A stretch of 35,851 nucleotides of DNA, taken from positions 1 to 35,851 of the IMG/VR virus record IMGVR_UViG_3300030419_000739. One strand, 5' to 3'. The DNA comes from a virus. Positions within the stretch are counted from its first letter, which is position 1. Each line of letters begins with the position of its first letter. Positions 5,498-14,000 of the stretch are shown here, in pieces. The notes under the pieces are model-generated. The model was given only the letters and a program-made list of their open reading frames with translations. It was not told the origin of the DNA and made no database searches. Both the position numbers and the translations under genes were made by a program.

Positions 5498-5502
5498 GTT
5501 TA

Positions 5503-5531
5503 TTGACTATAAATACATAATGATATATAAT
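5503..5531 (+). promoter_or_regulatory. Late promoter for the rightward structural block
   Basis: TTGACT (5503-5508), 17-bp spacer, perfect TATAAT (5526-5531). It is the best consensus match in the window and lies directly after the terminator. The predicted start (about 5538) is the first base of a small hairpin. Confidence 0.8.
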
Positions 5532-5537
5532 GAAATT

Positions 5538-5602
5538 ACTCATTTCTTATGAGTATCAACTTCCCTGTTTGATTAACCAATAAACCCTAGCTAGTCTAGG
5601 GT
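5538..5602 (+). promoter_or_regulatory. Hairpins in the late-transcript leader
   Basis: Two perfect stem-loops: ACTCAT/ATGAGT (5538-5554, 5-base loop) at the predicted 5' end, and ACCCTAG/CTAGGGT (5584-5602, 5-base loop) just before the AAAGG ribosome-binding site of the first gene. They may protect the 5' end or tune translation. Confidence 0.5.
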
Positions 5603-5616
5603 ATGGAAAGGAAAGT

Positions 5617-5736
5617 ATGACAGATATTTATGTACAAGATTGCGACCAATGTTTGAATCCTTTTTGGGAAGATCAATTAGAAGAAGGATTGTGTCCTACT
5701 TGTGGTCAAAACGATTTAGCAAGTTTCTTTGAATAA
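5617..5736 (+). CDS. Zinc-ribbon microprotein, 39 aa
   Basis: A 39-residue protein with CDQC (Cys9-Cys12) and CPTC (Cys26-Cys29) around an acidic linker (LNPFWEDQLEEG): a minimal zinc ribbon. AAAGG lies 6-7 bases before ATG. It is the first gene after the late promoter, and its stop faces the stop of the minus-strand gene 5747-5953 across 10 bases of A and T. Being first in the late transcript hints at a regulatory or assembly role. Function unknown. Confidence 0.75.
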   Translation: MTDIYVQDCDQCLNPFWEDQLEEGLCPTCGQNDLASFFE

Positions 5737-5746
5737 AAAATTTTTT

Positions 5747-5953
5747 TTACGCCTTCGGCTCTTGTAAGCCTTCAGGCTTTTGTCTGCCTTTAATACGAGG
5801 GTATGTTTTTGTTTTATGAGCATTACAGTATCTGTACTTGTTATATTTTGAAATAACAGTATTACAGTTTTCCTGCAAACAAATTCTTCCACTACTATAT
5901 GAAGTAGAGGGTTTGTAATTAGGATATTTATTTCCTTTTATATAATCACTCAT
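5747..5953 (-). CDS. Zinc-finger protein with YN-YC-H and YPRIKG motifs, 68 aa
   Basis: The 68-residue protein from MSDYIKGNKY has CLQENC (C-x4-C), then TVISKYNKYRYCNAH and YPRIKGR. I recognise this pattern (Cys pair, YNxxxYCxxH, PRxRG) from small actinobacteriophage proteins, where Cys and His probably bind zinc; no function is established that I know of. The frame stays open upstream, but those residues are unlikely coding and ATG 5953 is the first sensible start. It has no Shine-Dalgarno; a TATACT box 9 bases upstream suggests a leaderless mRNA. It is the only leftward gene inside the rightward block. Confidence 0.65.
   Translation of the reverse strand: MSDYIKGNKYPNYKPSTSYSSGRICLQENCNTVISKYNKYRYCNAHKTKTYPRIKGRQKPEGLQEPKA
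5766..5779 (+). terminator. Weak hairpin with T run
   Basis: AAGCC (5766-5770), TTCA loop, GGCTT (5775-5779) then TT. It lies in the end of the minus-strand gene and 30 bases after the 39-residue gene. It is a possible weak rightward attenuator. Confidence 0.25.
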
Positions 5954-5987
5954 ACAACATATAGTATAGTTAGGAGAAAGCAAACTT

Positions 5988-6041
5988 ATGTACGGATATA
6001 AGAAGAAGAAAAAGAAATCTAAGAAAAAAGGCAAGAAGTAA
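5988..6041 (+). CDS. Lys-rich micropeptide, 17 aa
   Basis: MYGYKKKKKKSKKKGKK, 17 residues with 12 lysines. AGGAG lies about 11 bases upstream. Very short Lys-rich frames of this look beginning MYG occur next to packaging genes in other marine phages I know of, so it is probably real, perhaps binding DNA inside the head. It starts a run of five basic small genes ending at the terminase. Confidence 0.55.
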   Translation: MYGYKKKKKKSKKKGKK

Positions 6042-6044
6042 CAA

Positions 6045-6302
6045 ATGGCTGAATGGCGTGGAATGAAGGTTAAGCTGAATAGTCCTACGGCTATCAGAAA
6101 AGGCGAACCTGGTTATGGTCGCAAAGCTAAAAAAGTTTTTGTTATGTCCAATGGGAAAGTTAAAAAGGTAATGTTTGGAGATCCAAATATGCCTGTGCGT
6201 AAAAGCAATCCTAAAGCAAGAGCTTCATTTCGTGCCAGGCATAAATGTTCTACTGCAAAAGATAAGACTACTGCTCGTTACTGGGCGTGTAGGGATTGGT
6301 AA
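6045..6302 (+). CDS. Basic small protein with a HKC...ARYWACRDW motif, 85 aa
   Basis: An 85-residue basic protein. Residues 1-50 are Lys/Arg rich with a beta-like VFVMSNGKVKKVMFG segment. The C-terminus SFRARHKCSTAKDKTTARYWACRDW (broken into FRARHKC and ARYWACRDW) carries a His and two Cys, a possible zinc site. I recognise this C-terminal motif from small proteins of marine myo- and podophages near head genes; its role is not established. It is third upstream-to-downstream member of the basic gene run in front of the terminase; start ATG 6045 directly follows the previous stop. Confidence 0.7.
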   Translation: MAEWRGMKVKLNSPTAIRKGEPGYGRKAKKVFVMSNGKVKKVMFGDPNMPVRKSNPKARASFRARHKCSTAKDKTTARYWACRDW

Positions 6303-6311
6303 AGGAGAGAT

Positions 6312-6434
6312 ATGCCAAAAGGTAAAAAAGGGTACTCTAAAAAGCAAATGAAGATTGCAAGAGTTGCACCACCAAGAAATAAAATAACTGGTGCTGATTT
6401 CAAAGCACTTAAAAAGAAAAAGAAAAAGAAATGA
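6312..6434 (+). CDS. Lys-rich small protein, 40 aa
   Basis: A 40-residue protein (MPKGKKGYSKKQMKIARVAP ... ) ending in seven lysines. AAAGGAG lies 5-6 bases upstream of ATG, and the stop overlaps the next start as ATGA. Extreme basicity suggests binding to nucleic acid or to an acidic scaffold. No enzyme motif. Confidence 0.7.
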   Translation: MPKGKKGYSKKQMKIARVAPPRNKITGADFKALKKKKKKK

Positions 6435-6604
6435 AAGTTAAAGGCGTAGATGTTTCTAGTTTGACTAAAAGACAGCAACAAAGTATGAAAAAACATTCAC
6501 AACATCATACTAAAAAACATATGCAGTATATGTTAAACTCAATGAAAAGAGGTGCTACATTTACACAAGCACATCAAAGAGCTATGAAGAAAGTAGGTAA
6601 ATAA
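6431..6604 (+). CDS. Basic His/Met/Lys-rich protein, 57 aa
   Basis: A 57-residue helical basic protein with many His, Met and Lys residues (KKHSQHHTKKHMQYMLNSMK; TFTQAHQRAMKKVGK). The start overlaps the previous stop (ATGA) and the stop overlaps the next start (TAATG), so it is translationally coupled on both sides. Similar small proteins sit before terminases in other phages. Function unknown. Confidence 0.7.
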   Translation: MKVKGVDVSSLTKRQQQSMKKHSQHHTKKHMQYMLNSMKRGATFTQAHQRAMKKVGK

Positions 6605-6768
6605 TGGCTGCTAAAAAAGGTTTATATTACAACATAAACAAAAGAAAAAAAGCTGGTACAAGTAGATCAAAAAAGAAATCTACTATAAGTCCAGAAGCAT
6701 ATAGAGAAATGCAAAAAGGTTTTCCTAATAGCAAAAAAAATAAAGCCAAACGTAAAAGAAAAAAATAG
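6604..6768 (+). CDS. Basic small protein, 54 aa
   Basis: A 54-residue Lys/Arg-rich protein (KRKKAGTSRSKKKS; C-terminus KAKRKRKK). The stop TAG shares its G with the GTG start of the terminase, so terminase synthesis is probably coupled to this gene. A DNA-binding accessory role in packaging is possible but unproven. Confidence 0.7.
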   Translation: MAAKKGLYYNINKRKKAGTSRSKKKSTISPEAYREMQKGFPNSKKNKAKRKRKK

Positions 6769-8654
6769 TGGCTGAACGAAAAACTTGTGCCAATCCTGGT
6801 TGCGAAAAAAAATTTACAGCTAAACATAACAATAAAAAATATTGTACTGTTCAATGTAGTCGCAAAGCACAGCACAAAAGAAGTAAAGCAAAAAAACAAA
6901 AAGTATTTACTTCACAGATGACTGCTACTCGTGGTGAGTATTACGAAGATTATGTAGAAAATTTTGCACCAGAAGTACAAGAAGGATTAATACAAAAACA
7001 AGTAGTTGCAGAATTGTTAGGTGTCAATAAATCTCTTATTACAAAAATGCACGAAGCATATTTGATAGATAAAGACAATATAGAAAAAAAGAAAGATTGG
7101 ACAACACCTAAAGAAGCAATTAAAGCGTTAGATAAATTTGAAGATTTTAGAAACAGATACTTTCAAACAGAAACAGGAGATCAATACGAAACAGCAGATT
7201 TTCACAAAAAATGGATAGCTAGTATTTTAAAAGCTATTGATGAAGGTGGCGAACAAATGATACTTAGTCCACCACGACACGGCAAGACAGATTTGCTTAC
7301 ACACTTTGCTGTATGGCAGATTTGTAAAAATCCTAATGTAAGAATTATGTGGGTTGGTGGTAACGAGGAGATAGCAAAAAATGCTGTAGGTGCTGTAGTA
7401 GATCACTTAGAACATAACGAAAAACTTATACAAGATTTTTGTGGACCAGGAGAAACATTTAAACCTAAAAATAGGTCAGGTAAATCTTGGACATCAGGAC
7501 AGTTTACTATTGCTACTAGAACTGTTACAGGTATTAAATCACCAACAATGGTTGCTGTAGGAAAAGGTGGCAAGATTCTATCAAGAGATTGCGACTTGAT
7601 TATTGCAGATGACATTGAGGACCACGGCACAACAATACAACCTAGTGCTAGAGAACAAACTAGACAATGGTGGACAACAACTTTGTCATCTCGTAAAGAG
7701 GAACATACAGCTATTGTTGTTATAGGTTCAAGACAGCACCCAGAAGATTTATATAACTTTCTTTTAGAAAACCCACAGATGGACAAGATAGTAGAAGAAG
7801 CACATAGCACAGAATGTGTACTTCCAGAAAACGATTTAGAAGCACATACAGATTGTATGCTATGGGCTAGTAAGAGAAGTTACAAGTGGTTGTTATCACG
7901 ATTACAAGCTGCTGAAACTACAGGTGGTAAAGCAATATTTGAGATGGTATATCTTAACAAAGCATTTGCAGAAGGTATAGCTATGTTTGATGTAGAAGAA
8001 GTAGATTTGTGTAGAGATGTCAATAGAGTTGTAGGACACATACCAGCAGGTTGTCATTTAGTAGCAGGATTAGACCCTGCATCAACAGGTTATCAAGCTG
8101 CGTTTTTATGGGCTATCAATACTGAAACAGGCAAAATGTATATGGTAGATATAGAGAACGAACAGGGTGGTGGAATTATACAGGCAAAAGAAACAATAAA
8201 AAAATGGTATGAGAAATATAATCTTGCACATTGGGTTATAGAAGAAAATGGATTTCAGAGAGCAATTAGACAAGACAAAGATTTAAAAGAGTATTGTGCA
8301 AGAATGGGTATTTATTTAGAAGGACATCAAACACAAAAAAACAAATTTGATCCTATCTTTGGCGTTGGAAGTATGAGAGAATTGTTTAAAGAAGAACTAA
8401 TTTCTTTGCCTTATGGTAGTGCAGAAAGCGAAACTAAGAGTAATATATATCGTAGGCAACTAATTTATTTTTCTACAGGTGCTAGTAAGCAATCTGGCAG
8501 AAACAACAAGAGTGATGTTGTTATGGCAAGTTGGTTTCCTATGCGTGTAATCAGGAGATTACAGAAGGAACGACTAGCAGAAGTAGGATTAGATTATACA
8601 CCTAGTTTTGGAGAATGGAATTTAAGCGATATAAACGATATACCTTGGAGATAG
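6768..8654 (+). CDS. terL: Terminase large subunit with N-terminal zinc finger and HTH
   Basis: The DNA-packaging motor, 628 residues. The ATPase part has a Walker A-like SPPRHGKT (167-174) and Walker B LIIADD (277-282). The nuclease part has acidic residues in AGLDPAST (Asp436), VIEENGF (Glu492/493) and NKSDVVMA (Asp583). The first 130 residues are an addition: a C-x4-C ... YC-x3-C finger (Cys7, Cys12, Cys26, Cys30), a Lys-rich linker, and an HTH-like GLIQKQVVAELLGVNKSLIT (73-92), the pattern of small terminase DNA-binding domains. No separate small terminase is seen, so the recognition domain may be fused here. The start is GTG, sharing a base with the previous stop. Confidence 0.95.
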   Translation: MAERKTCANPGCEKKFTAKHNNKKYCTVQCSRKAQHKRSKAKKQKVFTSQMTATRGEYYEDYVENFAPEVQEGLIQKQVVAELLGVNKSLITKMHEAYLIDKDNIEKKKDWTTPKEAIKALDKFEDFRNRYFQTETGDQYETADFHKKWIASILKAIDEGGEQMILSPPRHGKTDLLTHFAVWQICKNPNVRIMWVGGNEEIAKNAVGAVVDHLEHNEKLIQDFCGPGETFKPKNRSGKSWTSGQFTIATRTVTGIKSPTMVAVGKGGKILSRDCDLIIADDIEDHGTTIQPSAREQTRQWWTTTLSSRKEEHTAIVVIGSRQHPEDLYNFLLENPQMDKIVEEAHSTECVLPENDLEAHTDCMLWASKRSYKWLLSRLQAAETTGGKAIFEMVYLNKAFAEGIAMFDVEEVDLCRDVNRVVGHIPAGCHLVAGLDPASTGYQAAFLWAINTETGKMYMVDIENEQGGGIIQAKETIKKWYEKYNLAHWVIEENGFQRAIRQDKDLKEYCARMGIYLEGHQTQKNKFDPIFGVGSMRELFKEELISLPYGSAESETKSNIYRRQLIYFSTGASKQSGRNNKSDVVMASWFPMRVIRRLQKERLAEVGLDYTPSFGEWNLSDINDIPWR

Positions 8655-8655
8655 A

Positions 8656-10401
8656 ATGACACCTGAAGAAATACAATACCAAATTACGCAGTTGCACTAT
8701 GACAACCAAAGTGCTTATTCCACTAGAGGTCGTATTCGTGCAATTATGAATGGTGGACCTGATGGTATTCTTGCATTACTAGGCGATCAATTACAAGGTT
8801 TTGAAGATTTCCAAATACCTGTACCTAACTTAATGATGTCAGGTTTGGAGCATTTATCACAAAAGATAGGTCGTATTCCTAACTTAAAAGTAGATGTACC
8901 TAACAATAAAGATTCAGATAGAGCTAGAGCTAAAGCAGATAAGATAGCTCGTATTGTAACTTCGTATGATGACACACAAAAACTAGATTTACAAATGCCA
9001 CAAGTAGGTAGATGGCTACCTGGTTATGGTTTTGCAGTATGGGTAATTAGAGAAAAGAAAGGACCTGATGGCACACCATATCCTTGTGCTGAACTTCGTG
9101 ATCCTTACAACTGTTTTCCTGGTTACTTCGGTGCAGACCAACAACCAAAAGAAATGGCTATTGTTCGTAGAGTACCTAAAGAATCTCTTGCAAAAGTATA
9201 TCCAAAGTTTGCAGAAAAAATTATGTCTAAAGATGCTTATGCAACTAACACACTAGGTATAGGTAATGCTTATGCTTCTGCTTACACAGATTCTTACAAT
9301 GGCTCTTGGGCAAACTCAAATGGCGAAGGTGATTTAATAGCAGAGTATTATAACGAAGAAGGTACATACATATTTCATATGACTTCTGCAACTATTCTTG
9401 ACTTCATACCAAACCCACTAGATAGTGGACCTGCTTTTGTTATTGCAAAGAAATTTGCTTTTGACAGAATGCAAGGACAGTATGACCAGATTATAGGACT
9501 TATGGCTTCTATGGCAAAGATTAATGTGATGTCAATAATAGCTATGGAAGATGCAGTATTTACAGAAACAAACATATCTGGTGAGATAGAATCAGGACAG
9601 TATCGTAAAGGTAGATTTGCTGTAAACTATTTAGCTCCAGGTACACAAGTAAGTAAACCTGCATCAAATGTTCCTTATCAAATATTTCAACAAATAGACA
9701 GAATAGAAAGACAACTTCGTGTAGGTGGTTCTTATCCTGTATCTGATGATTCACAATCTCCACTTAGCTTTGCAACAGGTAGAGGATTAGAAGAACTAGG
9801 TGCATCTATGTCATTAATGATTAGAGAATATCATACAGTTATGGCAGATGCTATAGAGATGATTGACAGCAAGAGATTAGAGTGGGATCAAAAAATGTAT
9901 GGTGGTAAGTCAAAAGATTTATCAGGTTATTACAATAATCAATTTTTTAGTGAAAAGTATGACCCAAGTGTAGATATTAATGGTGCATACAAGACACGCA
10001 GAGTTTATGGTGCTATGGCTGGATATGATGAGCCACAAAAAATAGTAACAGGGCTGCAACTACTTCAGGCAGGTATCATAGACACACAGACACTACAGGA
10101 AAACTTAGATGGGTTAGATAACCTTACAACTGTAAATAGCAGAATAACAAAAGAAAAAGCAGAGAAAGTATTGTTTGATTCTTTATTAGCACAGGCACAA
10201 CAAGGCGATCCTAAAGCTACTATGGCTGTTATACAGATAAGAAAGAAACCTGATGATATGCAAAGTATTTTAGATAAATTTTATACAGCAGCACAACCAG
10301 AAATACCACAAGCAGAACAAGATTTGCTTGGGGGTGCGACCTTACCACCACAAGGTCCACCACCAGGCATAGCACAATTATTACAAGGTATGGGTGGATA
10401 A
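8656..10401 (+). CDS. Portal protein
   Basis: The 581-residue portal, expected to form the ring at the capsid vertex through which DNA enters and leaves. Position directly after the terminase, length and sequence features fit the portal superfamily: an N-terminal stretch with LMMSGLEHLSQKIGRIPNLK, the GYGFAVWVIREKKGPDGTPY region, a long helical segment near 380-410 (ATGRGLEELGASMSLMIREY), and a Pro-rich tail (TLPPQGPPPGIAQLLQ). ATG follows the terminase stop by one base. Its stop overlaps the next start (TAATG). Exact portal subfamily not assigned. Confidence 0.88.
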   Translation: MTPEEIQYQITQLHYDNQSAYSTRGRIRAIMNGGPDGILALLGDQLQGFEDFQIPVPNLMMSGLEHLSQKIGRIPNLKVDVPNNKDSDRARAKADKIARIVTSYDDTQKLDLQMPQVGRWLPGYGFAVWVIREKKGPDGTPYPCAELRDPYNCFPGYFGADQQPKEMAIVRRVPKESLAKVYPKFAEKIMSKDAYATNTLGIGNAYASAYTDSYNGSWANSNGEGDLIAEYYNEEGTYIFHMTSATILDFIPNPLDSGPAFVIAKKFAFDRMQGQYDQIIGLMASMAKINVMSIIAMEDAVFTETNISGEIESGQYRKGRFAVNYLAPGTQVSKPASNVPYQIFQQIDRIERQLRVGGSYPVSDDSQSPLSFATGRGLEELGASMSLMIREYHTVMADAIEMIDSKRLEWDQKMYGGKSKDLSGYYNNQFFSEKYDPSVDINGAYKTRRVYGAMAGYDEPQKIVTGLQLLQAGIIDTQTLQENLDGLDNLTTVNSRITKEKAEKVLFDSLLAQAQQGDPKATMAVIQIRKKPDDMQSILDKFYTAAQPEIPQAEQDLLGGATLPPQGPPPGIAQLLQGMGG

Positions 10402-10616
10402 TGTCAACAAACGGAGATTTTGCAGATATAGTACATAACTCACTTGGAGATGTAGATGAAGTTGGAGATGATATATTGCTTGAAGCAGAAACATTACAAC
10501 CAAGAATGTTTAGAGATCAAATGCCACCTTTAGCTTTCCCTTTTGGCTATATGATTATAAGTTCTACTTTTATGTTTTATGATGATGAGGAGCAAGATGG
10601 CAACGAGGAGTTCTAG
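10401..10616 (+). CDS. Acidic hypothetical protein, 71 aa
   Basis: A 71-residue acidic protein (DFADIVHNSLGDVDEVGDD) with a hydrophobic patch in the second half (PPLAFPFGYMIISSTFMFY) and an acidic tail DDEEQDGNEEF. It is coupled to the portal by TAATG and overlaps the start of the next gene by 20 bases. The C-terminal coding supplies the GAGGAG ribosome-binding site of that gene. It may be a portal-associated head protein. No family recognised. Confidence 0.65.
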   Translation: MSTNGDFADIVHNSLGDVDEVGDDILLEAETLQPRMFRDQMPPLAFPFGYMIISSTFMFYDDEEQDGNEEF

Positions 10617-10995
10617 TAACAAAGGTGTAACAGGTAGAAATGCAAATGTAATGTATGCAGCACCTAACACACAAGATACTACTTCAGGTATGATACCTGG
10701 TTTAACAAAAGGTACAACATATGGAAAAGGTGAAGAAATAAAAAAACAAGTAGAAATTACTGGTGGTTTACCTAATGTAAAAGATTTACCAACTCCTAGC
10801 ACTAAAAGACCTATGCCACAAGTAGATGTATTTGCAGGAACTGATAGAAAATCAGAACCTGTTACAGCAGGATTACCTTTTGGTCCAGGAGTAGGTCCTA
10901 CTGAACCTGTTGCAGATGATCCTGATATGTTACTTCGTGCAATATACTCTGTTTATCCAGACCCACTATTGTTAAGATTGTTGCGAATACAATAA
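10597..10995 (+). CDS. Low-complexity Pro/Gly/Thr protein, 132 aa
   Basis: A 132-residue protein, mostly unstructured by composition (Gly, Pro, Thr, Lys; e.g. TSGMIPGLTKGTTYGKGEEI), with a more ordered end (DPDMLLRAIYSVYPDPLLLR). Start 10597 (MATRSSSNKG) is preferred over an upstream ATG run because GAGGAG lies 4 bases before it. It lies between portal and the giant virion protein, so it is probably a minor virion component. Function unknown. Confidence 0.65.
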   Translation: MATRSSSNKGVTGRNANVMYAAPNTQDTTSGMIPGLTKGTTYGKGEEIKKQVEITGGLPNVKDLPTPSTKRPMPQVDVFAGTDRKSEPVTAGLPFGPGVGPTEPVADDPDMLLRAIYSVYPDPLLLRLLRIQ

Positions 10996-11000
10996 AGTGT

Positions 11001-14000
11001 ATGTTATATCCAGAAAATCCTAACTTTGAAGATGAGTTTGAAGCAGAAATAAAAACTAAAGACCAAAGATTTAAAGAATTAAAATCACAGTTATCAGAAA
11101 ATAATAATTTCAAAGCAAGATTAGCTAACAAAAATTTACAAATAGCTCCTTATATTCCTAGCACAATACCTGCTGGTATGGGTTTATTAGGTCAAGACAT
11201 AGAAGATGTTGACCCTGCTGTTCTGAAAGCAGTTGCTTTGCAAGTACAAAATCAAGATAAAGATTTGTGGGATAACATTACAGACAAATTCAAAGGGGTA
11301 TTTAGAGGAACTTTTGCAGCTTTTGATGCAGGTTTAGATTTTGTTAAAGGACAGTTGTTAGGTAGATTTCCTGTAGAGATTGGTCAGAGATACTCTGATA
11401 AGATAGCAGAAGGAAAATCAAGAACAGAAGCATTAGGAGAAGTATTTGATGAGTTTGATGATATAAGAAAAAAAGTAGGAGATACTGCTTTTACTATGGC
11501 AATTCGTGAAGCTACTAGAGGTAGAGAAGTAAACTTAGGTGAAGGTATTATTCCACAATCTACACCAATTAATGAAACAGATGAATACAAAGAATTAGTA
11601 AAAAGAGGTGTTGCACCTGAAAAAGCATTAGAACTTGCAGAACAAATAGTTGGTAAACCAATTACTGATATAGCAAGACAACAAGCTATTAGTGGTGTTC
11701 AGTTCAGAGGAGAAACTAGAGCAGGACTAGAACAAGCAGGTTACACGCCTGAAGTTACTCTAGGAAGATTATTTGCAGAACCATTAGTTGCTATGGACGT
11801 TATAGAACCAGGAACTAAAGGATATAGAAATATGTCTGGTTCTGTAGATTTTGTAGGAACACTTGCTTTAGACCCTGCTAACTGGTTGTTGTTTGGTGCA
11901 GGTGCAGCAGCAAAAGGTGCTAAAACAATTAAGTATGTATCAGAAGCACAGAAAGCACAAAGCATAGCAGGAAAAGCAAGAACATTTGTAGTAAGTGCTG
12001 ATGGAGTAGCCAATGTTCAACAATTAGGTGCAGTTAAAGGTGGTATTAGAAAAACAATATTAGAGAGGTTTCCTAGACTAGGTGGGTTTAGTGTAGAAGG
12101 TTTTTTACAAAGTAAAAAAGGAGATGACTTATTAAATTTCTTATCACAAAGTAATGATATAAATGCACCTGCTGGAAACATAGATGTATTAAGTTCATTA
12201 CTTCAAACAGATGATTACGCAACATTAGGTAAAATATCAAGATCAGCAAACAAAGATGAAATGTATGGTTTGTTAAATGATTTTTTTAGTGGAAGGGTAG
12301 GAGAAAAATTACCAATACAAACTAAATTATTTGACAGTTATAAATTAGGTAGAGGTCCTAATAGAGCAAGTCAAATGTTTAACAAACTAATAGATGCACC
12401 TGAAGATTTAAAACAATTTGGTAGAGGACCTGCATTAAGATATTCAAATCAATGGTCGCCACTTGTTAGGTCATTTAGTAAATTATATGAACCAGGATTT
12501 GATCCTAATAATATGAATCAATCATTTGTTACTTTGCGTAATATGATGCGACAAATGGATATAGACCCTAAAGAGAGAGCAAAGATATTAAGAGATTTTG
12601 TTGATGATGCAGAGTTTGGATTAATAAGAAGCGAAGGTACGGAGTTAGCATTAAGAGAAACACCATTAGCTAGAGTTGGTGATGAGTTAATTGAAGAAGC
12701 TACATTAATACGACCACCTAGTACATTCCAAGATGCAGATACAATATTCAAAGCTAATATTGCTGCTGTAAATGCTTGGAAATCTAAACTGTCAAAAGAA
12801 GTTGGAGATAACGAATTAGCAGAAAAGCTGATTGATAACATTACTAGGATTTATACAAAAGAAATAAAAGAATCAGGTTTGAATTTTGTTGATGAACAAG
12901 GACAAGCATTTGATATAGGTAATGCGTTGAAAGCATATGTTAATGATGAAATAACAGATATACCTACATTTAGACTTGAAACAGAGTTAGCACAAAATTA
13001 CATACCAACAATAGCACCAGGTTTATTAGTCAAAGCTACAAACATATTTAAAAAAGATATGTTAGGTAGAAATCCATTGAAAAAATTTATTGCACAAGGA
13101 GAAATATCAGACAACGCATTAGAGCTAATGATGGATAAATACATATCAGGTATATGGAAACCTGCTGTATTGTTACGAGGTGCTTGGACTGTTCGTGTTA
13201 TTGGTGAAGAACAAGTAAGGTTGTGGGCACAAGGTTATGATGGTTTGTTTAGTCCAAGAAGATGGGTGGCTTTAGCAACAGGTAAATCATTAGATCCAAC
13301 AGGCACATTAAAAATATTGAAAAAAATAGATGAAGGTGTGTCAGACAGACAAATAGAAAATCTTATATTCCAAGAGTTTCCTAACTTGCCAAAAAGATTT
13401 AAGTATCAAGGCGAACAAATAGGAATAGTACAAGCCATAAGAAAATATATGAACTCTGGTGATAGAGAGTTATTAGAAATAGTTAATTTAACAAGTAAAG
13501 AAACAGATGTTATGAGAGAGTTTTTTGAAGCCATTAACAGCACTACAAGAGGTTGGCAAGGATTAAGAAAAACAAATCCTAATATGGCAGCTAAAGGATT
13601 TGCTATATTTAATAAAAGTTTACCAGATCAAAGAAAAGGTTACATAAACAGTATGCAGACAGAGTTTGACCAATTAATGAATGATACTTTAGCTGTCAAA
13701 ATATTAAATGAAGGACCAGATGCTGCAAAAGAATTTTTATGGAAAACAAGATTTGATGAAAATTCAATAGCATTTCAAATATCTAAACAAGATGAGTTTT
13801 TTAATTCTATATTTCAAAACCAAGATTTTAGTAACAAAATAGTAGATTTTATTAATGCAAGAATACACATAAAAACAGGTGGAAAAATAGACAAAACAAC
13901 ATTAGCAGTATTGATACCTGGTAATAGTGAGTTAAGAAACATACTTAAAACTGGTAAATATAAAGATATAAATATTAAAAGTATGGGTACAACTAAAGCA

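Larger units (their letters stand above)
5314..5498 (+). ncRNA. Candidate structured phage small RNA, about 185 nt
   Basis: A promoter with a consensus -10 ends at 5307 and an intrinsic terminator lies at 5472-5497, with no well-initiated gene between. The transcript would start with two adjacent perfect hairpins: arms 5315-5323/5327-5335 (9 bp, 3-base loop) and 5335-5344/5355-5364 (10 bp, 10-base loop). A less structured, A/G-rich stretch follows (5365-5400), then a T-rich stretch and the terminator hairpin. The unit sits between the leftward and rightward promoters, where phages often place regulatory RNAs. I recognise no known RNA family. The hairpin arms could also be DNA operators; the terminator argues that a transcript ends here either way. 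Confidence 0.5.

Noticed and set aside
5448-5552. 34-codon frame running through the terminator at 5472-5497 and the late promoter
   Set aside because: It overlaps a strong terminator and promoter, which explain the sequence better, and has no ribosome-binding site.
6278-6899. Minus-strand Phe-rich frames opposite the Lys-rich genes
   Set aside because: Antisense of Lys codons (AAA/AAG gives TTT/CTT); no other support.
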